From the NCBI RefSeq assembly GCF_963082655.1, contig NC_081556.1, forward strand, positions 154,504,559 through 154,568,558: DNA of 64,000 nucleotides. Direction: 5' to 3'. Below, piece by piece: positions 55,701 to 64,000 of the stretch. How positions within the stretch are numbered: position 1 is the first letter of the stretch; each line of letters opens with the position of its first letter. Made by a program: the position numbers and the translations under genes. The notes below the pieces were generated by a model, which did no database searches, was not told where the DNA came from, and saw nothing but the letters and a program-made list of their open reading frames with translations. Source of the stretch: Stomoxys calcitrans. Its lineage: Eukaryota; Arthropoda; Insecta; Diptera; Muscidae.

Positions 55701-57655
55701 AACATAGGCTGTATAATTTTATGATATCGGGAGGGGGCGGATATGATATGATTATGATATTGGACCGGGCTTTACTCCTTACCCCAAAAGTACTACCCAA
55801 AAATAAAAGTGGACCGATCGGGACAATATGGCAATCAAATGAAAGGTATTCAAGAGTAGAGTACGAATTTCATAATAAAAGTTGGTCCAAGTACCTGAAG
55901 GGGCCGCCCCAGACCCAAAATACCACAAAATAGGTTTATTTGACAATCGTAACAATATGGGATTCATATGAAAGGTATTCGCGAGTAGATTACGAATATG
56001 ACCAGGAAGTTGGAATAGGCTTTTAATTTATTGATAACGAAAGGGGGCGGATCCTCCACCGTTACCCCAAAAACACTATCCAAAATCAAAGGTGGACCGA
56101 TAAGGACAATATGGGTATCAAAGGAAAAGTATGCGGGAGTAGATAACTAATCTGGCATACAAGTTCATTTCGAAGTATAGGAGGTCACCCCACCGCCACA
56201 AAAAAGCCCAAAATGGGCACATTAGCCAATCACGGATATTTGTGGGACTCGGTTTGTCTGTTCCGTATAGGCTGAAAAACGGCAGAACCGATTTTCTCGA
56301 AATTTTCGCATATTATGTAGGTTGGTGTGGAAGGAAACATAGGCTTTATAATTTTTCGGTATCGGAAGGGGAACGGACCCTCCCCCTTACGCCAAAAACA
56401 CAACCCAACATTAAAAGTTGACCGATCGGAACAATGTAGATATCAAATGAAAGGTATTGGAGAGTAGAATACGAATATGGTATTAAAATTTGGTTCCAAG
56501 TACCCAGCTGGCTCCCCCAACCTCAAAACTTCTCTAAACAGATATTTTCGTTCATGTTCATGTCAATATTGGACTCAAATGAGAAGTATTAGGTAGTAGA
56601 TAACAAATATCACAAAACATTAGGTCCAAGAAATGGGAGGTCACCCACCTCCAAATACCCCCAAATGGGCATATTAGCCGACCATGGCTATATGGGACAC
56701 AAATGAAAGGTTTTAGGGAGTAGATTACGAATATGACATTAAAATTTGCATTCAAGTCTAGGTGGCGCTTTTCCTCCTAAAAATACGTCAAATGGGTTAT
56801 TTCACCCATTATGACAATATGGAACTCAAATGAAAGGTATTTGAGAGAAAACAAATTTGATATCCAATTTTCGAGCCAAGTGTTTTGGGGTACGCCCTTA
56901 AGCAACCCCTAAACTGAACTTCATTTCCGTTGGGAACAAAGAACGAATTTGATATCTATTTTCAGTGCAAAGTGCTGGTGGCCGCCCCAGCCCCAAAACA
57001 CCTCCCAAATGGTTAATATTTACCAGTCATTTCAATATGAGGCTCAAATTAAAGGGATTTGGAAATGCAGCTCGAATTTGATATCCATATTTGAGTCGAA
57101 ATGTCTGAGGTGCCATCAATTCCCTAATGAGAACATTAACCACCAAGAATCGAGAAGGTGCAAATGCTCATACATCAATGAGTGCTTTCCGATTCAAGTT
57201 TAAACTCAATGATAAGGGAGTTTTTTTTATAGCCGAGTCCGAACGGCGCCCCGCAGTGCGACACCTCTTTGGGGAACATTTTTTAAATGATGTTTAAATG
57301 ATGTTCATTTAAAAAATGTTCCCCAAAGAGGTGTCGCACTGCGGGGCGCCGTTCGGACTCGGCTTTAAAAAAAAACTCCCTTATCATTGAGTTTAAACTT
57401 GAATCGGAAAGCACTCATTGATGTGTGAGCATTTGCACCTTCTCGACCTTAGGGTAATGTCGCCAACATTAAGAGGTGTTAAACACCGCTTTGTCCAATA
57501 TTCTCCCCAGGATTCGAACGCGTTCAGCGTCGTAGGCTACAATGGTACGAATTCAATATCCGCATTCAGGGCGAAGTGTCCTCACCCCAAACAAATATTA
57601 GAGAGTTAAAGAAGGCGCAGCGGAGCGGGCCCGGTTCAGCTAGTATCCTATATTT
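55701..57655 (-). mobile_element. Unclassified repeat family B, long copy
   Basis: Units in reverse: TATGGGACACAAATGAAAGG, GAGTAGATTACGAATATGAC, GGGGCGGCCCC-like stretches. The terminus GCGCAGCGGAGCGGGCCCGG then TTCAGCTAGT (57617-57646) is GC-rich and looks like a family-defining end. It carries an inserted, inverted SINE. Confidence 0.65.
57147..57535. mobile_element. SINE palindrome plus head fragment
   Basis: The left arm from about 57147 (GAGAAGGTGCAAATGCTCAT) runs through the SINE tail and body to GGGGAACATTTTTTAAATGA. The right arm returns the same sequence in reverse to TGAGCATTTGCACCTTCTCG at about 57448. Arms are about 140 bp and nearly identical, around a centre near 57302. 57448-57535 is a minus-strand SINE head piece (GAATCCTGGGGAG-like). 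Confidence 0.85.
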
Positions 57656-58999
57656 ATCTGTCCAGCCAATCTTACTCAACTTACAAACAAATCACTCTTG
57701 ACGTGCCCCGCTTGTGATGCAGAGTTGCTAGAAGAACAGAAAAATTTTGCCAATGCTCTTAAATATTAGCATTTTTATTTCGTTCTAATTTTATTTATTT
57801 TTAAATAATAATTTTTTTTAAGCATCATATCGTTAAATATTTTTGCTGGCTATTTTTACAACCATTTATATCAATGGTCGCATTGGGTGCAAAATATACC
57901 CCATTGTTAGCCAGTATTTTTGTGGGAATTAATGAATGTATGCGTTTGCCAAGCATTAAACGAATTTTTATGGATTTTTCAACAATTTATTTTGACTTTG
58001 GGTAAACAAATTTTGTTTGGCTTCGATGCGGCTATATTCTCAGCATTCACCCATCCAGCCATTCATTCACCTTCAATTTGTTGATGCTTTGAGGCGAGGA
58101 AAACATATCGGATGCCATGTCATTTAAGCCAACAAAATGTGTATGTGTTTTCCTTTTCAATTTAAAATTTACAAATATTGTTCTAGTTGGTGCAAAAATA
58201 TAAACAAAAACACAGAAACCAACATAAAAGAATGACAGAGGCACGAAAATAACAAAGTCCATCATGGCAGGTTGCTTTTGTCCACCCTATTTTATGGCCT
58301 GACTCTTGCCATTTGTTGAACATTTTCTGGACACTTGCTCGCTCCCTCAGCCGTGTAAAGTTGCCCATCGTACGAGCAAATTTGTATTCCAGTGATTGAC
58401 AGTGATTTATAAAGAGAACAACGTACACCGTCATGTCGTATTCGTTTAAGAGGGTGCATGACTGGGAAATTCCTTTAGCCCGGCCAACAAGCACTTTTCC
58501 CCCAGTTTTCTGGCTTTCTGTTTTGGTGGTGGTGGTGGAGAATTGACATTGGCAAAATGTGTAGATAAATGTTTTAGCATAAATATGTCAATGTCTTGGA
58601 CATTTGACTTTTAAATGAGCATCGAGTGGGGTGGGGTGGGGTTAGGGTGTTGGGTGTTGGTTATTGGCGTCAAGGAAACACTGGAATCGTTTAAAAATGT
58701 TTATTTTAACTAAACGACACTTTGCACGCCAACCAAAAATTGCTTTGGGGTTTTGTAGTTGTTGTCTTTTTCCTACTTTGTAGAAGTCGTTCTCAGTTGA
58801 GTGTTATGTCAGTGTGCTGAATGCGTTTGTGTGTCTCCGTTTAAATGCATTTGTATGTGTGTGTGTGTGTGTTTCTTTTAGTTGCAAGGATTCTTACGAA
58901 GCCACCAAATCTAAAATTAATATCACACTTGTGTTCTTGACATATGCAAAATAAAATTTTAACAACTTTGTATTATCTCTTAACCACATCGAAATGTAC
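57656..58999. other. Unassigned upstream stretch
   Basis: AT-rich with a (TG)n run at 58857-58871 and a GGTGGGGT-rich run at 58627-58660. A 103-codon minus-strand frame (58494-58183) has no recognised domain. No gene supported. Confidence 0.45.
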
Positions 59000-59275
59000 T
59001 TACAAAGAGGGATATTAGAGTGGGTCTTATATTTTTCGAAATGCCTACAAAGAGGAATATTAGAGTGGGTTTTATATATTTAAAAAAATGTTTACAAAGA
59101 GGGATATTAGAGTGGGTCTTATATTGTATTTTTCGAAATGCCTACAAAGAGGAATATTAGAGTGGGTTTTATATTCTTCGAAATGCCTATAAAGAGGAAT
59201 ATTAGAGTGGGTTTTATATATTTAAAAAAATGTTTACAAAGAGGGATATTAGAGTGGGTCTTATATATTTTTTTT
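59000..59275. repeat. Tandem repeat of about 46 bp, six units
   Basis: Each unit has ACAAAGAGGRATATTAGAGT followed by GGGTYTTATAT. Two spacer types (TTTCGAAATGCCT and TTTAAAAAAATGTTT) alternate in part, giving a higher-order pattern. Confidence 0.9.
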
Positions 59276-59307
59276 AAATAAGATTTCTTTAATGTTTTTA
59301 GTTTAAA

Positions 59308-59960
59308 AACAAGTAAAAGCGTGCTAAGTTCGGCCGGGCCGAATCTTATATACCCTCCAGCATGGATCTCATTTGTCGAGCTCTTGCCACGGTATCTCTT
59401 TTTAAGCAAACAAAGGATAAAAGAAAATAATTGCTATGTTATTGAAACAATATCAAGTTATGGTTCATTTCGGACCATAATTGAACTGAATATTGGAGAC
59501 CATAGTAAAAGTCATTGTGTAAAATTTCATCCAAATCTGAGGAAGTAAAATAGGGAGATCGATTTATATGGGAGCTGTATTAGGCTATGAACCGATTCAT
59601 GCCATATTCGACACGTATGTTAAAGGTCATGAGAGAAGCCATTGTAGAAAATATCAGCCAATTCGGATAATACTTGCGCTCTTTAGAGACTGAAGAAGTC
59701 AAGATCCCTTATCGGTTTATATGGAAGCTATATCAGGTTATGGACCGATTTGAACTATTCGTAGCACAGTTGTTGAAAGGTAAAACAAAACATGTCATGC
59801 AAAATTTCAGCTAAATCGGATAATAAGTGCGCCCTCTAGTGGCTCAAAAAATCAAGCCCCAGATCGGTTTATATGGCAGCTATATCAGGTTATGGACCGA
59901 TTTCAACCATACTCAGCACAGTTGTTGGAAGTCGTAATAAAACATCTCATGCAAAATTTC
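59308..59960 (-). mobile_element. DINE-1-like element, right half
   Basis: Starts in reverse AACAAGTAAAAGCGTGCTAA, then GTTCGGCCGGGCCGAATCTT and TATATACCCTCCAGCATGGA. About four units follow. The GTCC core end is missing. Confidence 0.75.
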
Positions 59961-59965
59961 GGCTC

Positions 59966-60240
59966 AAGAAGTCAAGATCCCACTTCTTGAGCCGCTAGAG
60001 GGCATAATTCTTATCCGATTTGGCTGAAATTTAGCATGAGATGCTTTATTATGACTTCCAACAACTGTGTTAAGAATAGTTCGAATTGGTCCATAACCTT
60101 ATTATGGACCGCACTTATTATCCGATTTGGCTGAAGTTTAGCATGAGGTGTTTTGTTATGACTTTCAACAACTGTGTAAAGAATAGTTCAATTGGTCCAT
60201 AACCTGATATAGCTGCCATATACCCCGATCTGGGGTCTGC
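59966..60240 (+). mobile_element. DINE-like units, inverted against the preceding piece
   Basis: Two units (CATAATTCTTATCCGATTTG, CATGAGATGCTTTATTATGA) face the opposite way, so 59880-60060 is a diverged inverted repeat. Confidence 0.6.
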
Positions 60241-60439
60241 ACAGGTCAAGACTGCAACTAATGGAGATAAACATTACACATAAGTGGTTCATCCACTTAG
60301 TCAAATTTTGGCATATTCTTTCCAACATTTTGGGCGGTATATCGAAATAATTTCAAAGTTGTCTTCCAATGCGTCAATTGAAGCGTGCCTGTATAGACTT
60401 AAGTTTAAACATAGCCCCACCAAACATATTCTAAAGGCG

Positions 60440-61030
60440 GTAAATCGCACGAACTAGCCGCACGAACTTGACCGGTTCCGTACGTGAAATAAAATGTTTA
60501 CCGAATTCGCCTCTCAATAAGCCCATTGTTAGGCGTGCTGTGTGGCATATGGCACCGTCTTGTTGAAACTACATGTGATGCAAGTCAAGCTCTTGCATTT
60601 TGGGCAAAAGTTAGATATCATCTCACGGTAGCGCTCACCACTCACAGTTGATTTACGATTTGCATCATCTATGAAGAAGTACGGTCTAATGATGCCACCA
60701 GCCCATAAACCGCACCAAACTTTGACTTTTTCTGGATGCATTTGTAGCTCTTGCAATGCTTCTGGCTAATCTTCTCTTCAAAATTGACAATTCTGCTTAC
60801 TTACGTACCCATTGAGCCAAAAATGACCTTTGTCGCTGAATGGAAAAAGCGCGTGATGAACTTTCTTAATAGAGCACGCATTACGATAATAAAATTCAAT
60901 AATTTGTTTGCGTTGTTCGTTTGTAGGACGATTCGTGGTTAAATTATAGACCAAATTAAGGATGTTTGACAGTAAAACAAAACACGAATCGTGCGAGAGC
61001 TGTTTAAACCAGTGTTGTCAAAAAGATAAT
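60440..61030 (-). pseudogene. Mariner-type transposase fragment, second copy
   Basis: Minus strand: ALQELQMHPEKVKVWCGLWA then GGIIRPYFFIDDANRKSTVS and GERYREMISNFCPKCKSL; upstream SATKVIFGSMGT (frameshifted EAHFW region). It shares GTTTAAACCAGTGTTG flanking sequence with 28672-29080. Frames are broken; the second catalytic Asp region is not intact. Confidence 0.75.
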
Positions 61031-62097
61031 AGCTTAGTGTTCATTAAAACTTTTTGTCAAAATTAGTTTTTCATGGAACTAACTTTAATTATATGGATGA
61101 AATTTCATATTTTCATTGTGCAGAGCATTTATTTTGCCACAGTCAAAAGTAGTAGGCTTATCGTTATGAATTAAGTTTTTTTGAAATTATCAAATGTAGC
61201 CAGACACAAAACTCGCTCTCAAGAATTTTGAGAAAATTTTTTGCTCGAATTTTTGAGCTATTAAAAATTGCTGACTTTAGACAAGCCAATTTTCCCCTAC
61301 ATCATGACCTTATATGAGGAAAATAATTGGTTTAAATAGTTTAATATGCGTCTACTTTACCTATTGCCTAACCCGAGCTACAATTTTTCTAAGACAGCTC
61401 TTTTCTTTTCTCTACCCATGCGGTTCAATTTGCGAATTTGCGCAAAAATTAAAAAAAAGAATCAAAATGTCATCTTAATAAAAAGAAACATCATCTTTAT
61501 TTGATTTTCTTTTAAAATTTATTGTCTCGACTCGATTCTCTTGGAAAATTTTGCCGGAAATTTTCGCTGAATTTTGGTTTTTGCAGAAAATGTTGTAAAA
61601 ATTCGATTTCAATTGAAAATTTCGTTGACATTTTAAGTTGCAATTTTATTTTCTTGAAAGTTTATTCGAAACTTCTTTTTTGTTAAAAAAATGTGATTTT
61701 TCGGATAAATCGTCAAAATTTGATTTACAACAGTCTGGGAGGATGTACCATCCTTAAAGTGCTTTAGCGTACATATAATACGAGATATATGGTACATAAA
61801 CTGCAGTTCACCAGGATAGAACCAGTGAAATATTGGCTAAAGGAAGGGTCTTACCTTAGAATGAGGAAAATTACTTGGACTTAGTTTTATAAAATTTTTG
61901 GAAGGCATGCCACTCACTGCTACCAACAACAAAAATTTGCATAACGGCATCTTTTGGTCCTTTAATTCGTGAAATTCAGAATATATGCTGCTTTGAAGTG
62001 GTTTACCATCTTCCTCGGGAGCGATAAAGTTTATTGAAGCCTTTATGAAATGACCATTGAAGCTTCAGGAAGTAATTTTGCAACAGAATTATTTAAA
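61031..62097. other. Unassigned AT-rich stretch
   Basis: Runs of AAAATTT/TTTTCG words give weak internal similarity near 61480-61700. No gene seen. Confidence 0.45.
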
Positions 62098-63093
62098 AAC
62101 CAGTAAGAAAAGACAAAAGTCGGGCGGAACCGACTATATAATACCCTACACCTACCTTACAATTATAAATTCGGCCAATATATAAATATATATGTATATG
62201 AGAGCTATATCAAAATCGGAACCGACTTTAAAAAAGATCGGTTGAAAATTGTTGTTACTACGGCTATATAAATGCAAATCCGGCGATAAATATATATGGA
62301 TGCTACATCCAAATTTAAATCGATTTTCATGAAATCTCGCAAAAAGTAACAAAGCTGTCCATGCCGAATTTTGTGCAGATCGGTTGAAAATTGTAGCTAC
62401 TACGGCCATTTGAGTGCAAATCGGGCGATACATATATATGAGAGCTATATCTAAATCTGAACCGATTTTGATGAAATCTTGCACATATATTAAGATCAGT
62501 ATCAAAGTAATCCGTGCCAAATTCTATGCAGATCGGTTGAAAATTATAGCTACTACGGCCATTTAAGTGCAAATCGGGTGACAGATATATATGGGAGCTA
62601 TATCTAAATCTGAACCGATTTTGATGAAATTTTGCGAAATCAGTAACAAAACATTCCATGCCAAATTTTGTGCAGATCGGTTTAAAATTGTAGCTACTAC
62701 GGCCATTTGAGTGCAAATCGGGCGATACATATATGTTGCCCAAAAAGTAATTGCGGATTTTTCATATAGTCGGCGTTGACAAATTTTTTCACAGCTTGTG
62801 ACTCTGTAATTGCATTCTTTCTTCTGTCAGTTACCAGCTGTTACTTTTAGCTTGCTGCTTTAGAAAAAAAGTGTAAAAAAAGTATATATGATTAAAGTTT
62901 TATTAAAAATGCATTTACTTTCTTTTAAAAAATCCGCAATTACTTTTTGGGCAACCCAATATATGGGAGCTATATTTAAATCTGAACCGATTTTGATGAA
63001 ATCTTGCACATACATTAAGATCAGTAACAAAATAATCCGTGGCAAATTCTGTGCAGATCGGTTGAAAATTATAGCTACTACGGCCATTTAAAC
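62098..63093 (-). mobile_element. DINE-related element, AGTCGGGCGGAACCGACT subfamily
   Basis: Starts AAAAGTCGGGCGGAACCGAC, then TATATAATACCCTACACCTA. About five units of roughly 150 bp follow (ATATGGGAGCTATATCTAAA, TGAAAATTATAGCTACTACG). GTCGGGCGGAACCGAC is a hairpin equivalent to GTTCGGCC/GGCCGAAC. A MITE interrupts it at 62734-62957, and a SINE joins its far end. Confidence 0.65.
62734..62957. mobile_element. Mariner-type MITE
   Basis: TIRs: left GTTGCCCAAAAAGTAATTGC and GGATTTTT; right in reverse GGGTTGCCCAAAAAGTAATT and GCGGATTTTTT. About 224 bp, with TA at both insertion edges and no transposase. The host repeat resumes exactly after it (ATATGGGAGCTATAT). Confidence 0.85.
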
Positions 63094-63094
63094 G

Positions 63095-63366
63095 CTAATC
63101 GCCAGGGCGCAAATTCTGGCGGAACCCCCAGAAAAAATTTTCAATGGTGGTTTTCCCTCCTAATGCCCTACCAACATTTGTGAGGTACTATGCCATGTAA
63201 AAACTTCTCTCCAAATAGGTGTCGCACTGCGGCACGCCGTTCGGATTCGGCTATAAAAAGGAGGCTCCTTATCATTGAGCTTAAACTTGAATCGAACTGC
63301 AATCATTGATGTGTAAAAAGTTTGCCCTTTGTCCTTAGTGGAATGTTTATGTGCAAAATTTGCAAT
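63095..63366 (+). mobile_element. tRNA-derived SINE, head-truncated
   Basis: Begins near the B box (CGCAAATTCTGGCGGAACCC, decayed), with a full body and tail GGAATGTTTATGTGCAAAAT then TTGCA. Confidence 0.75.
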
Positions 63367-64000
63367 TTTGGTTGCTTCCTTTAATTCTTAATTTTAATTA
63401 TTTTTTATGATTTACTATTTTTTATTTTTTTAAATTTTATTTACAAGTGAGTTTCGATCCCGTCTTTTATTCCCCTATGGCATGTGGGTGAGACCTTCAC
63501 AAACATATTCCAAGGCTTGCAAAATGGTCGTGGTTTCTCAGAAATGCATTCGTACGTAAATGTTTTGGGCATTCTGATAATGGTCATTATGACATTAAGT
63601 AGACAGACACAGATACGCAGAAAATATCGTCAAAGTTTGCTTGCATTTGTGGTTGCATAATGCACCGTAAAGATTTCACAACGACAAAGTCAGTTCGAAT
63701 GGGGACAAAAGCCACAAAGGACATGACGAAAAGTAATGACAACAACAACATGGACGCTGAAATGTGATGGGTCAAATTTTTGGCATTTTGTGGAAAATGT
63801 CGAAGATGTGACATAAAGTGCAGCTGCATCAGCAGTATGTGCTGATAAAAATCGCAACGAATATAAAGACAGCATTTAATGAGTATTCTCCCGCAGTGAA
63901 AAGGAAGTCGGTGGGAAGATCTTAAATATTTATTTCATTGTGTAAGCCAACGGTCAAGTAGTGGGCACTTTGTGAAGTGACCAACAATGTAGCCGATGGT
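63367..64000. other. Unassigned upstream stretch
   Basis: AT-rich. The 80-codon minus-strand frame at 63829-63587 has no recognised domain. No exon supported. Confidence 0.45.

Noticed and set aside
58183..58494. 103-codon minus-strand frame as a gene or missing upstream exon
   Set aside because: No recognised domain, no match to the expected FN3 N-terminal half, and no convincing splice sites.

Overview
This window reads as intronic and repeat-rich genomic DNA from a brachyceran fly, most likely a muscoid or other calyptrate (Stomoxys/Musca-like). The evidence is AT-rich sequence, GT-AG introns with fly-like splice sites, and many DINE-1/INE-1-like (Helentron-associated) elements carrying GTCC/GTCT microsatellites. 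There are no bacterial-style operons, and nearly all other long open frames are accidents of repeats.

One host gene is supported. It lies on the minus strand as the last five coding exons visible here: 40609-40470, 39996-39794, 37503-37309, 19009-18119 and 6967-6203. The splice phases agree at all four introns. In order the exons encode the C-terminal half of a fibronectin type III domain, a Gly/Ser-rich stalk, a single membrane span with a VWAGAIALF motif close to vertebrate FNDC5/FNDC4 (irisin precursor), a Cys-rich juxtamembrane patch, and then a very long cytoplasmic tail. I read it as the fly FNDC5-like gene (Drosophila iditarod). The promoter, signal peptide and first half of the FN3 domain lie outside the window or were not found.

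The most unusual point in the gene is an in-frame TAG at 18884-18886, followed by C. It interrupts exon 19009-18119 after 41 codons. The same frame then stays open for 255 more codons, splices in phase to the next exon and continues 254 codons to a TAA. The gene may therefore make a short form plus a readthrough (or alternatively spliced) form with about 509 extra residues.

The introns (11.2 kb, 18.3 kb, 2.3 kb and 0.5 kb) and the upstream flank are filled with mobile DNA: (1) about fifteen DINE-like elements with a TATACCC-type left end and a TTCGGCCCGGCCGAA hairpin near the right end; (2) about twenty copies or pieces of a tRNA-derived SINE of roughly 350 bp, two with perfect target-site duplications of 13 and 14 bp; (3) broken non-LTR retrotransposons of at least two kinds, one with RNase H and one with a CFDP2-like endonuclease; (4) mariner-type transposase fragments and a mariner-type MITE; (5) foldback elements and a second tandem-unit repeat family; (6) minisatellites of 91 bp and about 46 bp. 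The remaining stretches are low-complexity AT-rich intron or intergenic DNA in which I see no gene.
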